Positions 17,841 to 25,654 of a stretch of 51,945 bases of DNA are shown here, piece by piece. Position 1 is the first letter of the stretch. Every line of letters begins with the position of its first letter. Source of the stretch: Thauera aromatica_A (GTDB lineage: Bacteria > Pseudomonadota > Gammaproteobacteria > Burkholderiales > Rhodocyclaceae). The notes beneath the pieces are model-generated. The model made no database searches. It saw only the letters and a program-made list of their open reading frames with translations, and had not been told where the DNA came from. A program made the position numbers and the translations under genes. Location of the stretch: the NCBI RefSeq assembly GCF_023093595.1, contig NZ_JALLIK010000087.1:1-51945 (forward strand), read 5' to 3'.

Positions 17841-18416
17841 ATGCCGCTCAACATCCCGAATGCGCTGACCTGGGCGCGTATCGCGCTCATTCCGATCTTT
17901 GTCGGCGTCTTTTACCTGCCCGACAACTGGATGCCGGTGGCGAGCAAGAATCTGGTGGCGACCGGGATTTTCATCGCCGCTGCGGTCACCGACTGGTTCG
18001 ACGGCTATCTCGCGCGCGCGCTCGGGCAGACTTCGGCCTTCGGCGCTTTCCTCGACCCGGTGGCCGACAAGCTGATGGTGGCTGCAGCGCTGATCCTGCT
18101 GGTGCAGCTGGCGCGGGTCGATGCCCTGATCGCGGTGGTCATCATCGGCCGCGAAATCACGATTTCGGCGCTGCGCGAATGGATGGCGCGGGTCGGCCAG
18201 TCGGCCAGTGTCGCCGTGGCCTACGTCGGCAAGCTCAAGACGGCGGCACAGATGGTGGCGATCCCGCTGCTGCTGTTCGATGCGCCGCTGCTCGGCTTCG
18301 ATCTGCGCCTGATCGGCGAGGTCCTGATCTACGTCGCCGCTGCGCTCACCTTGTGGTCGATGGGCTATTACCTTCGCCGGGCAATGCCCTTGCTGCTCGA
18401 TGAGGATAGGGCGTGA
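17841..18416 (+). CDS. pgsA: CDP-diacylglycerol--glycerol-3-phosphate 3-phosphatidyltransferase
   Basis: PgsA makes phosphatidylglycerophosphate, the committed step to phosphatidylglycerol and cardiolipin, in the inner membrane. The 191-residue protein has the CDP-alcohol phosphotransferase signature D-x2-D-G-x2-A-R-x8-G-x3-D-x3-D as TDWFDGYLARALG followed by AFGAFLDPVADKL, near residues 52-77. Several membrane segments surround it. A TATACT at 17800-17805 is a plausible -10 element. It lies about 90 bp before a tRNA cluster, a conserved arrangement in betaproteobacteria. Confidence 0.96.
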   Translation: MPLNIPNALTWARIALIPIFVGVFYLPDNWMPVASKNLVATGIFIAAAVTDWFDGYLARALGQTSAFGAFLDPVADKLMVAAALILLVQLARVDALIAVVIIGREITISALREWMARVGQSASVAVAYVGKLKTAAQMVAIPLLLFDAPLLGFDLRLIGEVLIYVAAALTLWSMGYYLRRAMPLLLDEDRA

Positions 18417-18464
18417 AAGAGGGGTTCGTGAACCGCGCTCGATGCTGGAAATGCAATTCAGAAG

Positions 18465-18492
18465 TTGACATGTAAAAAAGGCTGACTATAAT
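18465..18492 (+). promoter_or_regulatory. Sigma-70 promoter of the tRNA-Gly/Cys/Gly cluster
   Basis: A consensus TTGACA at 18465-18470 and a consensus TATAAT at 18487-18492 are separated by 16 bp. The first tRNA starts 15 bp further on. This is one of the best promoter matches in the window and fits a highly expressed stable-RNA unit. Confidence 0.85.
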
Positions 18493-18507
18493 GGCGGTCT
18501 TTCCCGG

Positions 18508-18583
18508 GCGGGAATAGCTCAGTTGGTAGAGCGCAACCTTGCCAAGGTTGAGGTCGCGAGTTCGAGACTCGTTTCCCGCTCCA
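18508..18583 (+). tRNA. tRNA-Gly (GCC)
   Basis: The 76-nt gene has acceptor arm GCGGGAA paired with TTCCCGC, discriminator T and an encoded CCA. The anticodon loop is TTGCCAA (anticodon GCC) on a 5-bp stem, and the T arm is regular. It is identical to the copy at 18801-18876. Confidence 0.97.
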
Positions 18584-18657
18584 AGAATTTGCTGCCCAGG
18601 GTCGCTCCTGGGGTGCGGAGGCTCCGGCAAGGGCGGAGCAGCCAGCCGAAAGGTCGT

Positions 18658-18731
18658 GGCGCGATGGCAGAGTGGTTATGCAGCGGCCTGCAAAGCCGTG
18701 TACCCCGGTTCGATTCCGAGTCGCGCCTCCA
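18658..18731 (+). tRNA. tRNA-Cys (GCA)
   Basis: The 74-nt gene has acceptor arm GGCGCGA paired with TCGCGCC, discriminator T and an encoded CCA. The anticodon loop CTGCAAA gives anticodon GCA. It is flanked by the two tRNA-Gly copies. Confidence 0.97.
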
Positions 18732-18753
18732 GAAGTAAATGCAGTTTGCAGTG

Positions 18754-18782
18754 TTGCGGCAGGAAGCGGAAGTTGCTATATT
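18754..18782 (+). promoter_or_regulatory. Possible internal promoter for the second tRNA-Gly
   Basis: TTGCGG at 18754-18759 and TATATT at 18777-18782 are 17 bp apart, and the tRNA starts 18 bp after. The hexamers are weaker than those of the upstream promoter, so the gene may simply be read through. Confidence 0.4.
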
Positions 18783-18800
18783 TCGCGCCCTGTCGTCAAA

Positions 18801-18876
18801 GCGGGAATAGCTCAGTTGGTAGAGCGCAACCTTGCCAAGGTTGAGGTCGCGAGTTCGAGACTCGTTTCCCGCTCCA
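18801..18876 (+). tRNA. tRNA-Gly (GCC), second copy
   Basis: This 76-nt gene is identical to the copy at 18508-18583, including the encoded CCA. The spacers on both sides of tRNA-Cys differ, so only the tRNA itself is kept identical. It is followed at once by an intrinsic terminator. Confidence 0.97.
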
Positions 18877-18883
18877 GAATCCG

Positions 18884-18919
18884 AAGCCGGATGAGTACAA
18901 TGTGCTCATCCGGCTTTTT
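18884..18919 (+). terminator. Intrinsic terminator after the tRNA cluster
   Basis: A 12-bp perfect stem (AAGCCGGATGAG with CTCATCCGGCTT) closes a 9-nt loop and runs into a T-tract. It begins 8 bp after tRNA-Gly. Confidence 0.9.
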
Positions 18920-18978
18920 CACGTTTTCCGTCCTGTGCCGCTCTGCGGCGCCGGAGGCGCCCGCCAGATGACGGCCCG

Positions 18979-20166
18979 ATGCCCGTGCTGAACATCCGTT
19001 TCCCGCTTCCTGTCGATTCCGTGCTGCCCGAATACGGCCCGGGGGGGCTGTACGATCTGGCCAGCACCTTGCGCACCTGGCTGCACGAGCCCGGAGCAGG
19101 GTGGAACGCGGGCGGGGTTGCCCCGGGGGACGATGCGGCGACGGTCGTGCTGCTGGTGATCGACGGCCTAGGCGACCGTTATTTGTGCTCGGTGGGGGCG
19201 GGTTCGGTGCTCCATGCCCACCGTCGGGGGGCGCTGACTTCAGTCTGTCCAAGCACCACCGCGAGTGCGGTGACGACCTTGTTGACCGGTGTCGCACCCG
19301 CGGTCCATGGGCTGAATGGATGGTTCGTCCATGACCGCCGGTTCGGTGGCGTCGTTCTGCCCCTGCCGCTGAGTTTGCGCACCGGGCCGCCGCTGGAGGC
19401 CGTCCGGCTGATGTCGCGGCTCTGTCCGGTGCCGCCGATGTTCCATCACGCGAGCCGGCCCGCGGTGCTGGTCTCCCCGGCCGATATCGCGTTTTCGCGT
19501 TTTTCGCAGCACCACGCGCGAGGCGCCCGGGTCGAGCCCTACCAGGGACTGCGGGGGCTGGAAGCGCAGATCCTGGCTCAGGTCGACCGCCTTGCGGCGA
19601 GCGGCGGCCTGGTCCATGCCTACTACCCCGTATTCGATGCGCTCAGCCATCTGCATGGCTGCCGCTCGGCCCAGGTCCATGCCTGCTTCGAGCGGATCGA
19701 TGCGCTGTTCGCCAATCTGCTGAATGCGTTGGCGGGGCGGGGCGTGCATCTGGTGGTGACCGCCGACCATGGTTTCATCGATTCGTCACCGCAGCGCACG
19801 GTCGACCTGGCGCCGGGCGGAGAAGTGGCCGCCATGCTTGCTGCGCCGCTGTTCGGCGAGCGTCGTCTGGCTTTCTGCCGGGTGCGCAGGGGGGCGGCGG
19901 CCGAGTTCGAAGCATGGGCGAGGGTGGAGCTGGCGGGCAAGGCCGTGCTCGTCAGCGGAAAGGACTGCCTGGAGTCGGGCTTGCTCGGCCCGGGGATGCG
20001 GAATCCGCGGCTGGCCGAGCGGGTGGGGACCCATGTGCTGCTGATGGAGCCCGGGTGGACGATCATCGACCATGTTGAAGGCGAGCATTTTCACGAAATG
20101 ATCGGGGTGCACGGCGGCTTGAGTGCGGACGAAATGACCGTGCCGTGGATCGCCGTGCGCAGTTGA
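18979..20166 (+). CDS. Alkaline-phosphatase-superfamily phosphodiesterase/nucleotide pyrophosphatase
   Basis: The 395-residue metalloenzyme carries the superfamily's metal and nucleophile sites. These are the first aspartate in VVLLVIDGLGD (Asp62), the nucleophile region CPSTTASAVTTLLTG (Thr94 or a neighbour), a central Asp/His segment around YPVFDALSHLHG, and VVTADHGFID for the second metal. This pattern fits type I phosphodiesterases and nucleotide pyrophosphatases. There is no signal peptide, so it is probably cytoplasmic. The physiological substrate is unknown. It stops 14 bp from the convergent DUF1178 gene. Confidence 0.85.
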   Translation: MPVLNIRFPLPVDSVLPEYGPGGLYDLASTLRTWLHEPGAGWNAGGVAPGDDAATVVLLVIDGLGDRYLCSVGAGSVLHAHRRGALTSVCPSTTASAVTTLLTGVAPAVHGLNGWFVHDRRFGGVVLPLPLSLRTGPPLEAVRLMSRLCPVPPMFHHASRPAVLVSPADIAFSRFSQHHARGARVEPYQGLRGLEAQILAQVDRLAASGGLVHAYYPVFDALSHLHGCRSAQVHACFERIDALFANLLNALAGRGVHLVVTADHGFIDSSPQRTVDLAPGGEVAAMLAAPLFGERRLAFCRVRRGAAAEFEAWARVELAGKAVLVSGKDCLESGLLGPGMRNPRLAERVGTHVLLMEPGWTIIDHVEGEHFHEMIGVHGGLSADEMTVPWIAVRS

Positions 20167-20180
20167 ACGGCCGGCGCCTT

Positions 20181-20627
20181 TCAGTGCAGGTTTTCGTCCG
20201 GCGGCACGGGCATTACCGCGATGCCTTCGTCGAGCAGTTCCTCGACTTCGTCACGCGATGCGGCGCCACGGATGTTGCGCGGCTCGGCTTCGCCATAGTG
20301 GATGCGCCGCGCTTCCTCGGGCAGGCGCTCGCCGACGTCCTCCGCGCCTCGCGCCATGTGGCGTAGCGCGGCCATCAGCCGGTCGAGGGGCGCGGTTGGC
20401 GGTGAATGCGCCGGCCGCCCGGGCGGCTGGGCGGGAGCGTCCTGCGCAGGTGGTGCGCTCGCGCGTGTCCGCACATAAGGCGCGCTGGGCAGGCGCCGGA
20501 CCTCGGTGCTGGCGCAGACCGGGCAACTCAGCCGTCCCTGCGAGTACTGTTCCTCGAATGCTGCCGCGGAGGCGAACCAAGCTTCGAAACGATGGCTGTG
20601 GTCACAGGAAAGGTCTAGAACGATCAC
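20181..20627 (-). CDS. DUF1178 family zinc-ribbon-like protein
   Basis: The 148-residue protein begins IVLDLSCDHSHRFEAWF and continues LSCPVCAS, which is the DUF1178 pattern: a short zinc ribbon with conserved CDxxHxFEGWF and CPxCxS. The C-terminal half is proline/alanine-rich, then acidic and helical, and ends VPPDENLH. The start is a GTG at 20627, where the family begins MIVFDL-like; the ATG at 20684 adds 19 unconserved residues. The function is unknown. It is convergent with the phosphodiesterase gene. Confidence 0.88.
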   Translation of the reverse strand: MIVLDLSCDHSHRFEAWFASAAAFEEQYSQGRLSCPVCASTEVRRLPSAPYVRTRASAPPAQDAPAQPPGRPAHSPPTAPLDRLMAALRHMARGAEDVGERLPEEARRIHYGEAEPRNIRGAASRDEVEELLDEGIAVMPVPPDENLH

Positions 20628-20804
20628 GGAGTAAGCGCCACTGCAATGGATGTACGTAGGTGTCCGCTGCCGATGGCCGTCCATTGCCGATCACGGCGGA
20701 AGGGCTGTGATGGGCAGACAATGGGGCCGCTGCGGGGTAGCCGCGGGGGCGACGGCGTGCGATTCGCGCGCACGATGCGGGCATCACGCTACAATGCGGA
20801 CCCC

Positions 20805-20886
20805 GCCCGGGTGGCGAAATCGGTAACCGCAGTGGACTTAAAATCCACCGCCGCATGGCTTACGGGTTCGAGTCCCGTCCCGGGCA
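20805..20886 (+). tRNA. tRNA-Leu (TAA)
   Basis: Acceptor arm GCCCGGG pairs with CCCGGGC, with discriminator A. The anticodon loop ACTTAAAAT on the GTGGA/TCCAC stem gives anticodon TAA. The gene does not encode CCA: the bases after the discriminator are CGA, so the end must be added enzymatically, unlike the glycine and cysteine tRNAs nearby. A TACAAT -10 element lies at 20790-20795, but no good -35 is visible. Confidence 0.95.
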
Positions 20887-21000
20887 CGACAGTCGAGTCG
20901 CACATTATGTCTTGCGCTGCGGGGGTTTTCCACCGCAGCGCAGCCGATGTCGCGGCATCCGGGCCGGCCTCGCCGGCACTGCGCCTGCTGGGCCACGAAT

Positions 21001-21831
21001 ATGCGCGATGATCATTCGATCTCTCTTCCGGCAGCCCTCGGCGCCGGTGCCGATTGCCTGATCTTCCGGGGCAATCAGTTGCTGGTCGACGAGGCCGGCG
21101 GGCCGCCGCCGGCGTGGCGCGACTATCTGGCCGCGGTCGCGCCGCTGCGTGTGATTCCGACCGGAGGCGGGCAGGGCGAGGCGTGCTTCGTCGCCGAGGT
21201 CGCCCGCGAGGCCGAAGCTCCGCGAGGTCACGCGTTCCGCCACCTGAAAGGACTGCTCGACACCCTGCCGCGCGCGCTGCGGGAGCGGGCGGTGCGCAGC
21301 CTCGAGCTCCTCGAATTCGATCGTGCCCACCAGTACTGCGGTGCCTGCGGCGCGATGACGATCCTGAAGCCGGACATGATCGCGCGCGTCTGCACCAACG
21401 ACGCCTGCGCGCGCGAGCACTTCCCGCGGGTTTCGCCGGTGGTGATCATGGCGGTCGAGCGCGGGCCGGAGATCCTGCTCGGGCGCTCGCCGCATTTCGC
21501 TCCCGGTCTGTACAGCACGCTGGCGGGCTTCGTCGATGCCGGCGAGTCGGCCGAAGATGCCGTCCAGCGCGAGGTCTTCGAAGAAGCCGGGCTGCATGTC
21601 CGGAATTTGTGCTATGTGGCCAGCCAGCCGTGGCCTTTCCCTCATGCCCTGATGCTCGGCTACCGGGCGGAGTACGCCGGCGGAGAGATCGTCTGCGCGG
21701 TCGATGAAATCGAGGACGCACGTTTTTTCCATGTCGACCACCTGCCCCCGGTGTTCCCGATGAAATATGCGATGGCCAGCGTGCTGCTCGACGATTTCTG
21801 CAAGCGTCACGGTCGTCCAGGGTTCCTGTAA
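21001..21831 (+). CDS. nudC: NADH pyrophosphatase (Nudix hydrolase)
   Basis: NudC hydrolyses NAD(H) and removes NAD caps from RNA 5' ends. The 276-residue product has the four-cysteine zinc ribbon (C113, C116, C131, C136) and a canonical Nudix box at about 176-198 (GFVDAGESAEDAVQREVFEE and on). It also has the NudC-specific SQPWPFP after the box. The ATG at 21001 was chosen because the upstream extension is unconserved; the ribosome site is weak. It follows tRNA-Leu by 114 bp. Confidence 0.95.
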   Translation: MRDDHSISLPAALGAGADCLIFRGNQLLVDEAGGPPPAWRDYLAAVAPLRVIPTGGGQGEACFVAEVAREAEAPRGHAFRHLKGLLDTLPRALRERAVRSLELLEFDRAHQYCGACGAMTILKPDMIARVCTNDACAREHFPRVSPVVIMAVERGPEILLGRSPHFAPGLYSTLAGFVDAGESAEDAVQREVFEEAGLHVRNLCYVASQPWPFPHALMLGYRAEYAGGEIVCAVDEIEDARFFHVDHLPPVFPMKYAMASVLLDDFCKRHGRPGFL

Positions 21832-21930
21832 GTGCGGAGCACGCCGGCCGCGACCCGCTCCGTGCGCGCCCGAGGAGGGCGGTAGTGGTGGGGGCCTGAT
21901 GGTGGGGCGGAAACGAGCGCTGCCGGTGAT

Positions 21931-22200
21931 TCACGAGGGATCGTGATCGTGATCGTGCCGGGCAGGTCTTGCTTCGCCTGTGCTTTCGTCCCGCAGCAGA
22001 TCGAAGGCGATGCGCATTCCGAGCAGCGCGTTGCCCAGCGCGAACACCGCGACCAGCGCCGCGGCAAGCGGCACCAGCGGATAGGTGCGCAGCACCCAGG
22101 CCAGAACCGCGGACAGCAGGTTGAGGACGACCATCAGCCAGAAACGCGAATCGCGCGGCCGGAACAGGCGGGAGAGTTTCAGCGGGAAGATCGCACGCAT
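21931..22200 (-). CDS. Small two-helix membrane protein with a His/Asp-rich tail
   Basis: The 89-residue product has a basic start (MRAIFPLKLSRLFRPRDSRFW), two membrane segments at about 21-38 and 42-62, and a polar tail ending HDHDHDPS that could bind a metal. I do not recognise a family. It is divergent from the TonB receptor operon, with its start 240 bp from the receptor start and 118 bp from the FNR box. Whether it shares that regulation is unknown. Confidence 0.6.
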   Translation of the reverse strand: MRAIFPLKLSRLFRPRDSRFWLMVVLNLLSAVLAWVLRTYPLVPLAAALVAVFALGNALLGMRIAFDLLRDESTGEARPARHDHDHDPS

Positions 22201-22317
22201 GGCGGAAAGGATACCGGGAAGGAGACCACAGGAGACTGGGATGCAGGTCCTTGCGTGACGATGACGCTGCCGTCGGGCTTTTCCATCCTGGAGTCTCGCG
22301 CCGGGATGAATCAATGT

Positions 22318-22331
22318 TTGATATTCATCAA
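22318..22331 (+). promoter_or_regulatory. FNR/DNR/NNR-type binding site
   Basis: TTGATATTCATCAA is a perfect TTGAT-N4-ATCAA site for the FNR/CRP-type regulators of anaerobic and denitrification genes. Its centre (22324.5) lies about 41.5-42.5 bp before the start of transcription predicted from TATTCT at 22355-22360, the class II activating position. Confidence 0.8.
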
Positions 22332-22349
22332 ATGAAAACAATTCGCATT
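22331..22349 (+). promoter_or_regulatory. Fur-box-like sequence
   Basis: AATGAAAACAATTCGCATT matches the 19-bp Fur pattern seen before many proteobacterial TonB receptors (AATGNNAAtnATTnnCATT form). It touches the FNR site by one base and covers roughly -36 to -17, where binding would block RNA polymerase. Confidence 0.65.
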
Positions 22350-22354
22350 ACCTG

Positions 22355-22360
22355 TATTCT
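22355..22360 (+). promoter_or_regulatory. Predicted -10 element of the TonB-ABC-nnrS operon
   Basis: TATTCT preceded by TG (extended -10 style) is the best -10 candidate between the FNR/Fur sites and the receptor gene. The leader to the ATG would be about 74 nt. There is no good -35, as expected for an activator-dependent promoter. Confidence 0.5.
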
Positions 22361-22439
22361 TGCGCCAGACAATCTGATCCTGTAGGGCAAGCCAGCCGCC
22401 GCCAGCCAGCCCCGGTATTTCCTTTCCGGAGAGCTTTTC

Positions 22440-24503
22440 ATGGTGTTTCGCTTGCGCCCATCCGTCCTCGCCATTCTCGGCCTGTCCGCTGCCCCCGCCT
22501 TTCATTCCGCCCACGCCGAAGTGCTGCTCGAAACCCGGCTGGTGACCGCCAAGGGCTATGCCGCGGATGCGCAGGACACGCCGCAGGCGGTGGAAATCCT
22601 GCCTTCACCCGGTGCCGGCGGGGCGGTGGTCGGTGATCTGCTGCGCGGCCAGCCCGGCCTGGCGGTGCAGTCCGACGGCGCCTGGGGACAGAACCCGGTA
22701 TTGCGTGGGCAAAAGAAGGAGAGCGTGGTGGTGATGGTCGATGGTCTGCGGGTGAATTCGGCCCAGCCCCAGGGCGCGATCGCCTCCTTCCTCGATCTCG
22801 GCCTGCTCGAGCGCGCGGAAGTCGTCAAAGGGCCGGGTTCGGTGCTGTACGGCAGCGGGGCGATGGGCGGGGTGGTGAACCTGATCACCCCCGAAGCGCG
22901 CTTCAGCGCCGAGGACATCGACGGCGGGCGGATCGGCCTCGGTGTCGGCAGCGTCGACCGCAGCGTGGCCGGCGCGTTGCTGCTGACGCGCTCGAACACC
23001 GATCAGGCGCTGGTGCTCGGCGCCGCGGGGCGCGATGTCGACGACTATCGCAGCGCGGACGGGCGCGAGCACCGTACCGGCTACGATTCCGGCTCGCTGC
23101 TGGCGAAGTACCGCCACCGCCTCGGCGACGATGCCAGCGTGCGCCTGAACCTGCAGCGCCATACCGACCGCGACGTGTGGTATCCGGGCTCGGCGCGCAG
23201 CGGCGCGGGGATTCCGAAGCCGCTGGGGGTGGCGACCATCCATTCGCCCGAACAGCGCCGGGAGCTCTACGAAATCGGGGTGGATGCCGCCGTCGGCGAC
23301 GGGCAGCTGTCCGCAGAGCTCTATCGGCAGGAGGTTTTCCGCCAGATCCGTGCCCATTCCTCGGTCAAGCAGCGCGACTACGTGCGCAACGACGTCACTT
23401 TCGTCACCGATGGGGCAAAGGCGAAATACCTGTTTTCCCCTGCGGCGGGCCACCTGCTGACGGTCGGTGTCGATGTCTGGAACATGCGCGGCGACCCCGA
23501 GCGCTATATCGACAACAACCCGCCCGCGTTCGACAACAACCAGCGCAACGATCCTTTCGACAAGGGGCGCATCGAATCGGCCGGGCTGTTCGTGCAGGAC
23601 GAGTTCGAACTCGGGGCGACACGGCTCGTGGCCGGTGCGCGCTATGACCGTGTGCGCGGCGACGCCCGGCAGAAGGGTTCGGGGCCGGCGGCGCAGACCA
23701 GCGGGCTGGAGAGCACCGATAACAACCTGTCGTGGTCGCTGGGGGCGATCCATCCGTTGTCCGGATCGCTCAATGTCTACGCCAATGTCGGCCGCGCCTA
23801 TCGTGCAGCCGACATGCGCGAGCGCTTCGAGGACTCGGCGCGCGGCGACGGCTACTACCATGTCGGCAATCCCCGGCTCGACCCCGAAGTGTCGACCAGC
23901 GTCGAGTTCGGCCTGAAGGGGCGCGAAGGCCGCTTGCGCTACCAGCTCGCCGCCTTCCATACCCGCATCGACGACTACATCGCCGGCCGGATCACCGGGA
24001 CCACGCACAGTGCGACCGGGCTTCCCCTCAAACGCACCGAAAACCTCGACAAAGTCACCCTCTACGGCCTCGAAGGCAGTGCCAGCCTGCCAGTGGCGGC
24101 GTTCGTGATCGATGGCAGCTTCACCTGGCTGCGCGGCAAGAACCATCAGGACGACGAGCCGCTGTACCAGATGCCGGCCCCCGAGCTGACCCTGGGTATC
24201 GGCCAGCCGGCTGAGCGCGGTTTTTATTGGCATGCCCAGTTGCGCGCGGTGGCCGAGCAGGACCGGGTCGCCACCCGGTTTTCCAACGGCACCGAGGATC
24301 GCACCGCCGGTTTCGTCACCGCGGATGCCGGATTCGGCTGGCGCTTCGGCGCGGTGGCCGCGTTCGAGGCCGCCAGTGTCGGCGTCACCCTCCGCAACCT
24401 GGCCGACAAGCGCTATCACGAGCATCTGACCGATGGTGTCTCTGGCAACGAACTGGCCGCGCCCGGGCGCGGCATCGCCCTCAGCCTGAACGGGAGCTTC
24501 TAG
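22440..24503 (+). CDS. TonB-dependent outer-membrane receptor
   Basis: This 687-residue receptor has a signal peptide (1 to about 26, ending AHA) and a TonB-box-like ETRLVTA near 31-37. A plug domain follows with NPVLRGQ, VVVMVDGLRVN and VVKGPGSVLYGSGAMGG, then a beta-barrel ending in a terminal phenylalanine. YRAADMRERFED and NPRLDPE recall the FRAP/NPNL region of haem receptors, but the match is loose and the ligand is unknown. It is the first gene of an apparent five-gene unit with an ABC importer and nnrS; the next ATG follows its stop by 2 bp. The promoter has adjoining FNR-type and Fur-like sites, so expression is probably induced at low oxygen or by nitric oxide and repressed by iron. 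Confidence 0.93.
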   Translation: MVFRLRPSVLAILGLSAAPAFHSAHAEVLLETRLVTAKGYAADAQDTPQAVEILPSPGAGGAVVGDLLRGQPGLAVQSDGAWGQNPVLRGQKKESVVVMVDGLRVNSAQPQGAIASFLDLGLLERAEVVKGPGSVLYGSGAMGGVVNLITPEARFSAEDIDGGRIGLGVGSVDRSVAGALLLTRSNTDQALVLGAAGRDVDDYRSADGREHRTGYDSGSLLAKYRHRLGDDASVRLNLQRHTDRDVWYPGSARSGAGIPKPLGVATIHSPEQRRELYEIGVDAAVGDGQLSAELYRQEVFRQIRAHSSVKQRDYVRNDVTFVTDGAKAKYLFSPAAGHLLTVGVDVWNMRGDPERYIDNNPPAFDNNQRNDPFDKGRIESAGLFVQDEFELGATRLVAGARYDRVRGDARQKGSGPAAQTSGLESTDNNLSWSLGAIHPLSGSLNVYANVGRAYRAADMRERFEDSARGDGYYHVGNPRLDPEVSTSVEFGLKGREGRLRYQLAAFHTRIDDYIAGRITGTTHSATGLPLKRTENLDKVTLYGLEGSASLPVAAFVIDGSFTWLRGKNHQDDEPLYQMPAPELTLGIGQPAERGFYWHAQLRAVAEQDRVATRFSNGTEDRTAGFVTADAGFGWRFGAVAAFEAASVGVTLRNLADKRYHEHLTDGVSGNELAAPGRGIALSLNGSF

Positions 24504-24505
24504 AC

Positions 24506-25654
24506 ATGGAAACAGATCGCTGCAGCCCGCCGCCTGGACTCTGCTTCGTCGATCGGTCCGCCGCACCCCTGTGGAAGCGCACGCACGGCAAGAACCGTGC
24601 CGCGCCGGCCAGCGGGCGTGCGCGCCGGGAGGCACGGTCTGTCCTTGCGGCGTGGGCGCGGGTCGCATTGCATCTCGGTGTCGTCTGCGCCTTCTTGCTC
24701 GTCACCGGCATCGCCTACGCGCAGAAGCTGCCCCGCCTCGTCCTCGCCGGCCCGTCGGCGGCGGTGTCGAACCCGCTGATCCGGATGGTCGATTCGGGGG
24801 CGCTCGCCGATGTCGCCGAAGTGGTGGAGTTCGTGCCCTGGCGCGACCCCGACCAGCTGCGGGTGATGGCGCTCGACGGCCGCGCCGACGTGCTGGCGAT
24901 GCCGACCAATGTCGCCGCCAACCTCTACAACCGCGGCGCGAAACTGCAGCTGCTCAACGTCTCGACCTGGGGCGTGCTGTGGCTGGTATCGCGCGACCCG
25001 GCGCTGAAGACGCTCGCCGACCTGCGCGGCAAGGAAGTGGCGATGCCGTTCCGTGGCGACATGCCCGACATCGTGTTCCAGCTTCTGGCCGGCCAGCAGG
25101 GGATCGACGTCAAGAAGGCGCTGCGCCTGCGCTACGTCGCCAGCCCGGTCGATGCCATGCAGCTGCTGGTGATGCGCCAGGTCGATCACGCCCTGCTCGC
25201 CGAGCCGGCGGCGTCGATGGCGCTGCGCAAGACCGGCTCCTTCCCGCTCAACGTGGTGGCGCCCGAACTGCACCGCAGCGTCGATCTGCAGAAGGAATGG
25301 GGGCGGGTGTTCGCGCGTGCGGCACGCATTCCGCAGGCCGGGATCGCGGTGATGGGGGCGCTGCGCGAACGCCCCGACGTGGTCGCGCGCATCGAAGCCG
25401 AATACGCGCGCGCGCTCGCTTGGTGCCGCGAGCAGGCGAGTGCCTGCGGACAGGCCGTCGCTGCGCGCATCGATCTGCTCAGCGCCGAGGCGGTGGCCGA
25501 TTCGATCGCGGTCAGCCAGACCGAGGCGGTGCCGGCCTCGGCTGCACGTGCCGAGCTCGAATTCATGTTCGGCCACCTGCATGCGAAAAATCCCGCCCTG
25601 ATCGGCGGCAAGCTGCCCGATGACGGCTTCTACGCCGACGCCGTGCGCCGATGA
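24506..25654 (+). CDS. ABC transporter periplasmic substrate-binding protein (NitT/TauT-like)
   Basis: The 382-residue protein resembles the NMT1/SsuA-like binding proteins of nitrate, sulfonate and thiamine-precursor importers. It has the strand-rich start PRLVLAGPSAAVSNPLIRM, the VLAMPTNVAANLYNRGA loop, TLADLRGKEVAMPFRGDMP, and a DHALLAEPAAS segment. The signal sequence (about 50-72, ending AYAQ) is preceded by an unusual 45-residue basic extension. No better start codon is obvious, and the ATG at 24506 has GGGAG about 9 nt upstream. The stop overlaps the permease start (ATGA). The ligand is not identifiable. Confidence 0.85.
   Translation: METDRCSPPPGLCFVDRSAAPLWKRTHGKNRAAPASGRARREARSVLAAWARVALHLGVVCAFLLVTGIAYAQKLPRLVLAGPSAAVSNPLIRMVDSGALADVAEVVEFVPWRDPDQLRVMALDGRADVLAMPTNVAANLYNRGAKLQLLNVSTWGVLWLVSRDPALKTLADLRGKEVAMPFRGDMPDIVFQLLAGQQGIDVKKALRLRYVASPVDAMQLLVMRQVDHALLAEPAASMALRKTGSFPLNVVAPELHRSVDLQKEWGRVFARAARIPQAGIAVMGALRERPDVVARIEAEYARALAWCREQASACGQAVAARIDLLSAEAVADSIAVSQTEAVPASAARAELEFMFGHLHAKNPALIGGKLPDDGFYADAVRR

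Noticed and set aside
22440..24503. Naming the receptor as a haem or copper receptor.
   Set aside because: The FRAP/NPNL-like segments are loose, and the neighbouring importer is not of the haem type, so the ligand is left open.
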